Shown in pieces: positions 34,061-42,431 of a stretch of DNA of 64,000 nt. The translations under genes were made by a program, and so were the position numbers. The stretch's first letter is position 1. Every line of letters begins with the position of its first letter. This DNA comes from Actinopolymorpha cephalotaxi (GTDB taxonomy: Bacteria; Actinomycetota; Actinomycetes; Propionibacteriales; Actinopolymorphaceae). The notes beneath the pieces were generated by a model, which had not been told where the DNA came from, did not search any database, and worked only from the letters and a program-made list of their open reading frames with translations. The stretch spans positions 5,664,850 to 5,728,849 of the forward strand of contig NZ_JACBZA010000001.1 of NCBI RefSeq assembly GCF_013408535.1. Reading direction: 5' to 3'.

Positions 34061-36028
34061 ATGACCCAGCACCCCACCACAGGACCGGACCATGCCGGCC
34101 TCTTCGAACACGCAGAGCACGCAGGACACGCAGGACACGCCGAGCACCCGGGGCACCCGGGGCACCCGGGGCACGCCGAGCACCCTGAGCACTCTGGGCA
34201 CGCCGGTTCGTCCTCCCGGCGGGCGTTCCTGCGCCGCACCGTCCTCGCCGGGGCGGCGGCCGGCGGGCTGCCCGCACTACTGGCGGCCTGCGAGGGCGAG
34301 GGTGCCGGCGGCGGAGGAGGGGCCGGTGGCGGGGGCGGCGGCGGTGCGGGCGGTGGCGGTGGCGGCAGCAGCGCCCGGGCCCGTACGGTCGTGTTCGACT
34401 ACCACGGCGGCCGGGTGCAGAGCCCGGACCTGTGGAACCCGTTCGTACCCGGGTTCAGCAACAACGCCGGCTTCCACCAGGCGATGGCCGAGCCGTTGTT
34501 CATCCTCGACTACGAGTCGGGAAAGACGGAGCCGTGGCTGGGCCTGTCGTTCGAGCCGAACGACACCAGCACCGTCTGGACGCTGAAGCTTCGTGACGGC
34601 ATCAAGTGGTCCGACGGGGAGGCCTACGACGCCGACGACGTGGTGTTCACCATCGAACTCCTGCGGAAGGGCAGCGCGGAGCTGAACAACGCGGCCGCGA
34701 TCCAGGAGTGGGTGAAGTCGGTCGAGAAGGTCGACCCGCTGACGGTGCGTTTCACGTTGAACAAGCCGAACCCGAGGTTCCAGCTGGACTACTTCTCGGT
34801 GAAGATCCACAGCGGCCTGGTGATCGTGCCCGAGCACGTGTGGCGGGGCAAGGACCCGACGACGTTCAAGAACTACGACAAGAAGGCGTCGCCGGTGTTC
34901 ACCGGCCCGTACCGCCTGACCTCGGCGAGCCCGACGAGGTTCACCTACGAACGCCGCGCCGACTGGTGGGGCGCCAAGGGTGGCTTCCTGCCGCTGCCCA
35001 AGCCGGAACGCCTGCAGTGGGTGGTGAACGAGACCGAGGACATCCGGGTCGCCCGGGCCGCCGACCACCAGCTCGACTCGGTGGCCGACCTCACCGCCGG
35101 CGCGTTCGAGAGCCTGAAGGCCCGCAACCCGAAGGTGATCTCCTGGCTGCCGGACAAGCCGTACGCCTGGCCGGACCCGTGCACCCGGCTGCTGTCGGTC
35201 AACAACGCCGCCGAACCGTGGAACGACCCGCAGATGCGCTGGGCGCTCAACCACGCCCTCGACCGGGACGAGATCGTGAAGATCGCCTACGAGGGCACGA
35301 CCACGCCGGCACGGTTCTTCTTCCCCAACTACCCGCCGATGCAGCGGTGGGTGGACAAGATCGAGGAGGCGGGGCTGTTCGAGGAGTTCCCGATCGGCAG
35401 GCACGACCTGGACAAGACGAAGAGCATCCTCGCTGCGAAGGGCTACACCAGGAAGGGCGACTACTACCAGAAGGGCGGCAAGGAGCTCCGGCTGCAGATC
35501 GACGCACCGACCGACTTCATCGAGATCTGGCGGTACGCCGAGGTGATCGGGGAGCAGTTGCAGCGGGCCGGCATCAACGCGACCGTCCGCAAGCTCGCCA
35601 TCGGCACGTGGGGCGACAACCTCGGCAACGGGAAGTTCGAGGCCGCCAGCGACTGGAGCGCGTGCGGCTCGGTCACCGAGCCGTGGTTCTCGATGCAGCT
35701 GTTCTCGGCGAAGGCGGTCGTGCCGGTCGGCAAGGCCTCCTCCTCCAACGCGGTCCGCTGGAAGAACGCCGACTACACGAAGGCCGTCGACCAGATGGCG
35801 AACCTCCCGCTGGACGACCCCGGCCTGGACAAGCCGTTCCTCGAGGCCGCCCGGGCATGGCTGCGTGACCTGCCGTTCCTGCCGATCGCGCACGCCCGCA
35901 AGCTGTACGCGTTCGACACGACGTACTGGACCGGCTGGGCGACCAAGAAGAACGACTACCTCCAGCCCACGCTGGACTGGGCGAACGCGCACCAGATCAT
36001 CCACCACCTGCGCCCGGTGAAGGCGTGA
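34061..36028 (+). CDS. ABC importer solute-binding lipoprotein, family 5, with His-repeat N-terminus
   Basis: Encodes 655 aa. ATG at 34061 is fixed by GAGGAAGG; a longer reading has no site. Residues 16-48 are eleven tandem (E/G)-H-(A/P/S) tripeptides. A Tat-type signal follows (SSSRRAFLRR), then a hydrophobic core and lipobox LLAAC with Cys at about 77, then a long Gly-rich linker. The mature part is a family 5 (DppA/OppA-like) binding protein: LWNPFVPGFSNNAGFHQAMA, LKLRDGIKWSDGEAYDADDV, RWALNHALDRDEIVKIAYEG. Ligands of this family include peptides, nickel and oligosaccharides; here an oligosaccharide is possible but unproven. It leads a five-gene operon. Confidence 0.9.
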   Translation: MTQHPTTGPDHAGLFEHAEHAGHAGHAEHPGHPGHPGHAEHPEHSGHAGSSSRRAFLRRTVLAGAAAGGLPALLAACEGEGAGGGGGAGGGGGGGAGGGGGGSSARARTVVFDYHGGRVQSPDLWNPFVPGFSNNAGFHQAMAEPLFILDYESGKTEPWLGLSFEPNDTSTVWTLKLRDGIKWSDGEAYDADDVVFTIELLRKGSAELNNAAAIQEWVKSVEKVDPLTVRFTLNKPNPRFQLDYFSVKIHSGLVIVPEHVWRGKDPTTFKNYDKKASPVFTGPYRLTSASPTRFTYERRADWWGAKGGFLPLPKPERLQWVVNETEDIRVARAADHQLDSVADLTAGAFESLKARNPKVISWLPDKPYAWPDPCTRLLSVNNAAEPWNDPQMRWALNHALDRDEIVKIAYEGTTTPARFFFPNYPPMQRWVDKIEEAGLFEEFPIGRHDLDKTKSILAAKGYTRKGDYYQKGGKELRLQIDAPTDFIEIWRYAEVIGEQLQRAGINATVRKLAIGTWGDNLGNGKFEAASDWSACGSVTEPWFSMQLFSAKAVVPVGKASSSNAVRWKNADYTKAVDQMANLPLDDPGLDKPFLEAARAWLRDLPFLPIAHARKLYAFDTTYWTGWATKKNDYLQPTLDWANAHQIIHHLRPVKA

Positions 36029-36038
36029 GGAGCCGATC

Positions 36039-37049
36039 GTGCGCGGACTGAGCGTGGGGTACGTCGTCCGCCGGGTGGGGATGTTCCTGTTCACCATCTG
36101 GGCGAGCGCGACGCTGATGTTCTTCATCCCGCGGCTGGCGCCGGGCGACCCGGTGCAGGCGATGATCACCCGGATCACCTCGCAGGCGGGCTACGTCGAG
36201 GGCAGCGGCAGGCTGGTCGCCGCCTGGCGGGCGAGGTTCGGCCTGGACGATCCACTGCCGGTGCAGTACCTCCACTACCTCAAGAGCATGGCGACGTTCG
36301 ACTTCGGCTACTCGCTGGCGCAGTTCCCGGCGGAGGTGGGCACGATGATCGGGCGGGCCCTGCCGTGGACCGTCGGCCTGCTGGTCATCGCGACGGCGCT
36401 GTCGTTCCTCGCCGGGAGCGTGATCGGTGCGCTGATGGCGTGGCGGGGTACGCCCTCACTGCTGCGGGTGTTCCTGCCGGTGTCGCTGACGTTCACCGCG
36501 ATCCCGTTCTACATCCTCGGGATCGTCCTGATCTACGTGTTCGTCTTCACCCTGCGGCTGTTCCCGATCTCCGGCGGCTACCGCGGCGACCTGACGCCCG
36601 GGTTAAGCCTGGCGTTCGTGAACAGCGTGGTGCAGCACGGCACCCTGCCGGCGTTGTCGATCGTCCTTGCCAGCATGGGGTTCTGGGCGCTCGGCATGCG
36701 CGGGATGATGGTCACCGTCGCCGGGGAGGACTACCTCACGCTGGCCCGCGCGAAGGGGCTGCGGCCGCTGGACATCCTCTTCCGGTACGAGATCCGCAAC
36801 GCGATCCTGCCCCAGGTCACCGCGCTCGTGCTCGGCATCGGCGGGATCGTCGGCGGCACCGTGCTGGTGGAGTACCTCTTCGGCTATCCCGGCATGGGCG
36901 CGCTGCTCTACCAGGCGATCTCCACCACCGACTACACCGTGATGCAGGGGATCGTGTTCATCCTGATCCTCACCACGGTCACCGCGGTGCTGATCATCGA
37001 CCTGGTCTACCCGCTGCTCGATCCGCGCATCTCCTACGAGAGGAGGTGA
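36039..37049 (+). CDS. ABC importer permease (DppB-type)
   Basis: Encodes 336 aa from GTG at 36039, with GAGGAG upstream. The N-terminus VVRRVGMFLFTIWASATLMF plus FIPRLAPGDPVQ is typical of DppB/OppB. About six membrane helices follow. The EAA-type cytoplasmic loop that docks on the ATPase is DYLTLARAKGLRPLDILFRY with EIRNAILP after it. It forms a heterodimeric channel with the permease encoded 10 nt downstream and takes substrate from the lipoprotein encoded upstream. Confidence 0.93.
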   Translation: MRGLSVGYVVRRVGMFLFTIWASATLMFFIPRLAPGDPVQAMITRITSQAGYVEGSGRLVAAWRARFGLDDPLPVQYLHYLKSMATFDFGYSLAQFPAEVGTMIGRALPWTVGLLVIATALSFLAGSVIGALMAWRGTPSLLRVFLPVSLTFTAIPFYILGIVLIYVFVFTLRLFPISGGYRGDLTPGLSLAFVNSVVQHGTLPALSIVLASMGFWALGMRGMMVTVAGEDYLTLARAKGLRPLDILFRYEIRNAILPQVTALVLGIGGIVGGTVLVEYLFGYPGMGALLYQAISTTDYTVMQGIVFILILTTVTAVLIIDLVYPLLDPRISYERR

Positions 37050-37058
37050 CGGCCGGCC

Positions 37059-37991
37059 ATGGACCCGACCGCCGTCACCCAGATCCAGGAACGGGCGGAC
37101 CAGCCCACCGAGGCGACCGACCCGGCCGGCCGGCGACCGACGTCGCCGTGGCGCAACCGCAAGTTGCTCGCCGGCGCCGGCATGGTCGTGGGCGTGCTGA
37201 TCCTCACGCTGGCCGGTCGGCTGCTGTGGGACACCACCCTCGCCAGGGCGGCCAGCTCGCCGCTCAACCTGCCGCCGTTCTGGCTGCCGGGCGGCTCGTT
37301 CGCGCATCCGCTGGGCACCGAGAACAGCGGCCGGGACATGCTCGCCCTGCTGGTGGTGGGCGGCCCGACCACGTTGCAGGTCGGCCTGGTCGTGGGCGTG
37401 ACCAGCATGCTGGTCGGCACCGTGCTGGGGTTCGCCGCCGGCTATCGCGGCGGGGTCGTGGACACGGTGATCCGAACGCTGTCCGACACCGCGCTCACCA
37501 TCCCGACGCTGGCGATCCTGGTGGTGATCTCGGCGTACGTACGGCAGATGGACGTCACCACGATGGCGCTGATCGTGGCGCTGTTCGCCTGGGCCGGGCC
37601 GACCCGGCTGATCCGGGCGCAGGTGCTGTCGATGCGCGAACAGGGGTACGTCCGGATGGCCCGGCTCACCGCGCTTCCGACGCGGCACATCATGTTCGGG
37701 GAGATGATGCCGAACCTGCTGCCCTATCTCGCGGCCAGCTTCATCGGCGCGACCTCCGGCGGCATCCTGGCCGCGGTCGGGCTGGAGGCGCTCGGCCTCG
37801 GGCCGCAGCGCATCCCGACGCTCGGCATGACCGTGTCCAACGCGATCAGCGGGTCGGCGATCCTGCGCGGCATGTGGTGGTGGTGGGGCTTCCCGACCCT
37901 GGTGCTGATGGTGATCTTCATCGGGCTGTTCCTGCTGGCGATCGGCCTGGACGAGGTGGCCAACCCGCGGCTGCGGGGAGCGAAGGCATGA
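37059..37991 (+). CDS. ABC importer permease (DppC-type)
   Basis: Encodes 310 aa. A cytoplasmic N-terminal tail is followed by a first helix (AGMVVGVLILTLAGRLL), the conserved HPLGTENSGRDMLALLVVGG loop, four or five more helices, and the EAA loop GYVRMARLTALPTRHIMFGE with MMPNLLPYL. C-terminal RGMWWWWGFPTLVLMVIFIG is typical. It pairs with the DppB-type permease. Its stop overlaps the start of the first ATPase gene as ATGA. Confidence 0.93.
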   Translation: MDPTAVTQIQERADQPTEATDPAGRRPTSPWRNRKLLAGAGMVVGVLILTLAGRLLWDTTLARAASSPLNLPPFWLPGGSFAHPLGTENSGRDMLALLVVGGPTTLQVGLVVGVTSMLVGTVLGFAAGYRGGVVDTVIRTLSDTALTIPTLAILVVISAYVRQMDVTTMALIVALFAWAGPTRLIRAQVLSMREQGYVRMARLTALPTRHIMFGEMMPNLLPYLAASFIGATSGGILAAVGLEALGLGPQRIPTLGMTVSNAISGSAILRGMWWWWGFPTLVLMVIFIGLFLLAIGLDEVANPRLRGAKA

Positions 37992-38938
37992 GCCCGGACG
38001 CGAGCCCGGAGACGAGCGCCGGGGGGCCCGTGCTGTCGGTGACGGACCTGCGGGTGCACTACCGCACAGCCGGAGGGGACGTGGTGGCCGCGAACGGCGT
38101 GTCGTTCGCCCTCGGCCGCGGGGAGACGCTCGGGCTGGTCGGTGAGTCCGGCTCGGGGAAGTCGACCGTCGCGATGGCGATCCTGCGGCTGACCACGCCG
38201 CCCGGCCGGGTGGTGGGCGGCTCGGTCCGGCTGGGCGACGCCGACCTGCTGGCGATGTCGGAGGCGGAGCTGCGGGCCCGCCGGTGGCGCGACATCGCCC
38301 TCATCCCGCAGGGGTCGATGAACTCCCTGAACCCCGTGCTCCGCGTACACCGCCAGCTCGGCGACGCGATCGAGACGCACGAGGGCCGGCAGCCACGAAA
38401 GGCGCTGCGCGAACGCATCGTCCGGCTGCTGTCGCTGGTCAACCTGCCCGGCCGCGTGGTCGACCTCTACCCGCACGAGCTGTCCGGCGGGATGAAGCAG
38501 CGGGTCTGCATCGCGATGGCGATCGCCCTGGACCCGGCGGTGATCATCGCCGACGAACCCACCAGCGCGCTCGACGTCGTGGTGCAGAAGGCGGTCGCCC
38601 AGACGCTGCTGGACGTGAAGAAGCGGCTGAACAGCTCGATGATCCTGATCGGGCACGACATGGCGTTGCAGGCCCAGCTGGTGGACCGGATCGCGGTGAT
38701 GTACGCGGGGAACATCGTCGAGATCGGCTCCGTACGCGACATCCTGCGCGACCCCCGGCACGCGTACACCCGGCACCTGATCGCCTCCATCCCGTCCATC
38801 CGGGAACGCCGGGCACTGGTGGTCCGCGACGTCCGCGCACCCGACCTGCGCACCCGGCGGCCGACGCCGGCGATGGTCGAGGTCGCCCCCGGCCACCTGG
38901 TGGCCACGTCCGACCTGGAGGTGACGGTCGATGGCTGA
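37988..38938 (+). CDS. ABC importer ATPase (DppD-type)
   Basis: Encodes 316 aa; ATG at 37988 overlaps the permease stop by 4 nt. Walker A is GLVGESGSGKSTVAM, the Q-loop IALIPQGSMNSLNP, the ABC signature ELSGGMKQRVCIAMA, Walker B VIIADEPTSALDV, and the H-loop LIGHDMALQ. The C-terminal tail beyond IVEIGSVRDILRDPRHAYTR is the oligopeptide-type extension, but I see no cysteine cluster there. It hydrolyses ATP together with the next protein. Very long frames covering both permease and this gene are artefacts. Confidence 0.94.
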   Translation: MSPDASPETSAGGPVLSVTDLRVHYRTAGGDVVAANGVSFALGRGETLGLVGESGSGKSTVAMAILRLTTPPGRVVGGSVRLGDADLLAMSEAELRARRWRDIALIPQGSMNSLNPVLRVHRQLGDAIETHEGRQPRKALRERIVRLLSLVNLPGRVVDLYPHELSGGMKQRVCIAMAIALDPAVIIADEPTSALDVVVQKAVAQTLLDVKKRLNSSMILIGHDMALQAQLVDRIAVMYAGNIVEIGSVRDILRDPRHAYTRHLIASIPSIRERRALVVRDVRAPDLRTRRPTPAMVEVAPGHLVATSDLEVTVDG

Positions 38939-39770
38939 CCAGACGACAAGCTCCGCGCGGAACGAGCCGCCGCTGCTGGAGGTCCGGTCGGCGGTGAAGG
39001 TGTACGGCAAGGGCGAGGACCGGACCACCGCCCTCGACAACGTGTCGTTGACACTGCACGAGACGCCGGCCGGCATCACCACCGTCGCCGGGGAGAGCGG
39101 CAGCGGCAAGACGACTCTGTCCGACGCCATCCTGGGCTTCACCACGTTGACGTCGGGCCAGGTGCTGCACCGGGGCCGGGACGTCTCCACCCTGGACAAG
39201 GAGGGGTTCCTCACCTACCGGCGCGAGGTGCAGGCGATCTTCCAGGACCCGTTCGGCGTCTACAACCCCTTCTACCGCGTACGCCACGTGTTCGACCTGG
39301 CCGTACGGCACTTCCGGCTGGCGACGTCGAAGGCGCAGGCCCGCGACCTCGTCGAGGACGCCCTGCGGGTGGTGGGGATGCGCGGGGACGAGGTGCTGGA
39401 CAAGCACCCGCACCAACTGTCCGGCGGCCAGCGGCAGCGGCTGATGATGGCCCGGGCGTACCTCATCCAGCCCCGGCTGATCGTCGCCGACGAGCCGGTG
39501 TCGATGGTGGACGCGTCGTTGCGGGCGCTGATCCTGGACATCATGCTGCGGCTGCGGGACGAGCGCGGCATCTCGTTCCTCTACATCACCCACGACCTGT
39601 CCACGGCCTACCAGGTCGGCGACGAGATCTGCATCCTCTACCGGGGCTCGATCGTCGAACGCGGCGACACCCGGGAGGTGATCGACAACCCCCGGCACGA
39701 GTACTCCCGGCTGCTGGTCGCCTCGATCCCGGTGCCCGACCCCGACACCGCCTGGGCGGCCGACCGCTGA
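38931..39770 (+). CDS. ABC importer ATPase (DppF-type)
   Basis: Encodes 279 aa, overlapping the previous gene by 8 nt. Walker A is TVAGESGSGKTTLSDAI, the Q-loop AIFQDPFGVYNPFYRV, the signature QLSGGQRQRLMMARA, Walker B LIVADEPVSMVDAS and the H-loop YITHDLSTAYQ. The Walker B-D-loop SMVDAS is the usual DppF/OppF form. It completes the five-gene importer. The stop codon lies inside the first unit of a 45-bp tandem repeat. Confidence 0.94.
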   Translation: MADQTTSSARNEPPLLEVRSAVKVYGKGEDRTTALDNVSLTLHETPAGITTVAGESGSGKTTLSDAILGFTTLTSGQVLHRGRDVSTLDKEGFLTYRREVQAIFQDPFGVYNPFYRVRHVFDLAVRHFRLATSKAQARDLVEDALRVVGMRGDEVLDKHPHQLSGGQRQRLMMARAYLIQPRLIVADEPVSMVDASLRALILDIMLRLRDERGISFLYITHDLSTAYQVGDEICILYRGSIVERGDTREVIDNPRHEYSRLLVASIPVPDPDTAWAADR

Positions 39771-39891
39771 GCGGCTGCGGCTCCGCTACTACCGGGTGCG
39801 GCCGCCGAGAGCTGAGCGGCTGCGGCTCCGCTACTACCGGGTGCGGCGGCCGAGAGCTGACCGGCTGCGGCTCCGCTACTACCGGGTGCCG
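39766..39891. repeat. 45-bp tandem repeat (2.8 copies) at the end of the importer operon
   Basis: Units at 39766-39810, 39811-39855 and 39856-39891 (partial) share GCTGAGCGGCTGCGGCTCCG then CTACTACCGGGTGCGG and differ at only a few positions. The first unit contains the TGA of the ATPase gene; the array fills most of the gap to the convergent glycosyltransferase gene. Confidence 0.95.
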
Positions 39892-39916
39892 TTTGGTCGT
39901 ACCAAGGGAAGGACCG

Positions 39917-42106
39917 TCAGGCGCCGACGTCGGCGTACGCCGCGAACCTCGCCCGCGCCCGGTCCACCCGGTCGTGGGCCAGGTCCGCCCACGCGGCCAC
40001 CACCTGGCCGGGGTCGAACCTGCGGGCGACCTCCGCCCTGGCCCAGGCCGACCGCTCCTCCCAGGTCGCCTGGTCGGAGGTCTCCAGCACCCGCGCCACC
40101 GCCTCGTCCAGGGAACCGCACAGGGCGTCCTGGCCGTACGCCTCGGCAGCACCTTCCCAGGCCCGGATCACCGGCACCGCGCCCGAGCCCATGCCCTCCG
40201 CCAGCGCGGCGTGCGAACCCTCCACGTCCGACAGCGACAGGATGTGGCCCACCTTGCGGTACCACGCGGGCATGTCCTGGCCGAAGGCGTCGAACATCAC
40301 CGCGCCGCGCAGCAGCGGATCCTTCTCCACCCGTTCCAGGCTGCGCTGGGTGTCGCGGCGTTCCTTCGGGCGCTCCCACGACGGCTTGTGCGCCCAGCCC
40401 ATCCTGCTCCGCACCAGCAGGTGGAACCTCGGGTCTTTCCGCCGCAGCGCGGCGAGCAGGTCCAGGGCCAGGTCGAACCGCTTCAGGCCGGGCGTGATCC
40501 CGACCATGCCGAGGGTGAACCGCGCCTCGGCGTACTTCGGCCGGTCCAGCGCGGCGAGGTCGACGTAGTTCGGGATGTAGAGCAGCTTCTCGTCCGGCCA
40601 GCCGAGCTCGGTCCGGATCCGCCGACGCATGTGCGGCGCGATGTAGACCACCGCGTCCACGGCGTCGAGCTCGATCTTCGCGGGATAGTCGCTCTCGATC
40701 TCGAACCGGTGCAGGCGTACGACCAGCCGCTGGTCGGGGCGCTTCGTCCTGGACAGCCAGACCGCGTTCGGCCGGGCCCATTCGGCCACCAGCAGCTGAC
40801 CGGAACGGGCGAGGTTCTCGGTGATGCCGTCGTTGCGCGCGCCGGGCGTACGCCACTCGTCGACGGCCACCTCCAGGTCGGGCCGCTGCCCGAGCCGGGT
40901 GGCCAGGCCGCGCATGAACTTCATGTCGTGCCCGAAGACCCGGACGCGCACGGTCCCGCCGGCCGAGCCGGCTGTGGCCACTGAGCCGGCTGGGCCGGCG
41001 GACGGCTCGGGCTCCGCGAGCGGCGGCAGCAGCGCGAGCAGCCGGCGGGCGCCGTCGTCCTGGGCGGCGGCGGTCCACTCCGCCTGCGGCTCTCCGGTCC
41101 GCGGCCACGGCTCGCCGCCCCAGCGGTCCAGCTCGGGCGGTGTCCAGGGGCCGCCGTCGCCGCGCAGCCGGGCGACCGGATAGGAGTACGCCGTCGGCCC
41201 GGGAGCCGCACCGTCCGCGGTCTCGTCCAGCAGCCGCCGCCACAGCGCGAGGTGACCGGGAACGTCCTCGGGATGTACGTCCGTACGACCGCCGCGACGA
41301 GTCCCGCCCCGAGCGCCCAGGCCACCCCGACCACCCTGACCACCCCGGCCGCCGCAGGTCGGGCAGGGCCGGTCGGCGGCCAGCGGCGGGAAGACGATCG
41401 TCCGCACCGGGCCGGCCACCCGCTCCAGCACGCCCGCGGCGTCCAGGCTGTCCGCGACCAGCCCGCCGACCAGCGGAGCGGCCTCCCGTACCTTCCCGGC
41501 CCAGGTCACCGGCTCACCCGGCGCGGCGCGTTCGGGCGGGACGGCGAACAGCCAGACGACGGCGCCGGGTACGCCGGAGTCGACCGCGGCCAGCGCCGCC
41601 GCGGCGGACTCGGCGAGCACCAGCCGGGCGCCGGCCAGCGCGGCGAGCTGGGGGTCGGGGGCACCGGAGGTCCGCGTGGGCACCGGCTCCACCGGCGCGG
41701 CCATACCCGCGCGCCGCCGGGCCACGTGCACGCCGAACTCGTGGCCCACCCGCCTGGCCGCCGTGTGGGTCCGCCGGGCGACGGCGTACGCACCGGCGCG
41801 CGCGGCCCGGCCGACGAACCGCACCGCCACCCCGGCAGTGCCGGGCATCCGCGCGGCGGGTGCCGTCGTCGGCTCCACGACGTCCGGTGGCGGCGGCGAC
41901 CAGGCGACCTGGTGAACGTCCAGGCCGAGTTCGGTGAAGGCGGTGTGAACGTTCGCGCGCCAACAGCACACGCCCGGCTCAGCGGGCCAGTTCGGGTCGC
42001 ACAGCACAACTACGCTGCCCACTGCGGCCGCCGCCGGGGAGCCTTCCGGGCCTTCCCCGGGTGCCGGCCGCGCCTGCTGGACGCCGAGAGGTGTGTCGTC
42101 AGCCAC
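39917..42106 (-). CDS. Large two-part glycosyltransferase-like protein
   Basis: Encodes about 729 aa from GTG at 42106, chosen because later codons begin a Rossmann strand (VGSVVVLCDPNWPAEPGVCC) and earlier ones run into the divergent gene. The N-terminal half is poorly conserved and includes CPTCGGRGGQGGRGGLGARG followed by GTRRGGR. From about residue 390 a GT-B C-terminal region is clear: VRVFGHDMKFMRGLATRLGQ, VVRLHRFEIESDYP, YIPNYVD, RFTLGMVGITPGLKRFDLAL, and EGSHAALAEGMGSGAVPVIR as the donor site. No membrane helices. The start is uncertain. Confidence 0.75.
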   Translation of the reverse strand: MADDTPLGVQQARPAPGEGPEGSPAAAAVGSVVVLCDPNWPAEPGVCCWRANVHTAFTELGLDVHQVAWSPPPPDVVEPTTAPAARMPGTAGVAVRFVGRAARAGAYAVARRTHTAARRVGHEFGVHVARRRAGMAAPVEPVPTRTSGAPDPQLAALAGARLVLAESAAAALAAVDSGVPGAVVWLFAVPPERAAPGEPVTWAGKVREAAPLVGGLVADSLDAAGVLERVAGPVRTIVFPPLAADRPCPTCGGRGGQGGRGGLGARGGTRRGGRTDVHPEDVPGHLALWRRLLDETADGAAPGPTAYSYPVARLRGDGGPWTPPELDRWGGEPWPRTGEPQAEWTAAAQDDGARRLLALLPPLAEPEPSAGPAGSVATAGSAGGTVRVRVFGHDMKFMRGLATRLGQRPDLEVAVDEWRTPGARNDGITENLARSGQLLVAEWARPNAVWLSRTKRPDQRLVVRLHRFEIESDYPAKIELDAVDAVVYIAPHMRRRIRTELGWPDEKLLYIPNYVDLAALDRPKYAEARFTLGMVGITPGLKRFDLALDLLAALRRKDPRFHLLVRSRMGWAHKPSWERPKERRDTQRSLERVEKDPLLRGAVMFDAFGQDMPAWYRKVGHILSLSDVEGSHAALAEGMGSGAVPVIRAWEGAAEAYGQDALCGSLDEAVARVLETSDQATWEERSAWARAEVARRFDPGQVVAAWADLAHDRVDRARARFAAYADVGA

Positions 42107-42431
42107 GACCGGAGCATAGGGACCCTCACCACCGATGCCGAGCACCGACGTCGAACAGTCAGGTAAAGCCGGGCCCGTGCCCGCCCCGTCCGAGAGTCCC
42201 GGTGCAGCCTCGCCGCCTTCACGTACGGTGACATTCGGCGTCGGATTCCGCCGATCTCGCCGTTCGCCGCCCGCGCTCCGCATTGTTTGGCAAGCTGGGC
42301 AATCCGGGCCTTCGCTCACCGAGCGCGACCGGCCCGAAGCTGGACACCCCGAAGCTGGACACCCCGAAGCTGCACACACCGACGGGAACACCGACGACGC
42401 GGCACCGCGTACGAGCCTGGGAGGGCGGAGG
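42107..42431. other. Divergent region between glycosyltransferase genes with 15-bp repeats
   Basis: Three 15-bp units of CCCGAAGCTGGACAC lie at 42333-42347, 42348-42362 and 42363-42377, the last with one change. If the downstream gene started at the ATG at 42135 the repeats would encode (PEAGH)3; I prefer the TTG at 42432, which would make them untranslated leader. Confidence 0.5.
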
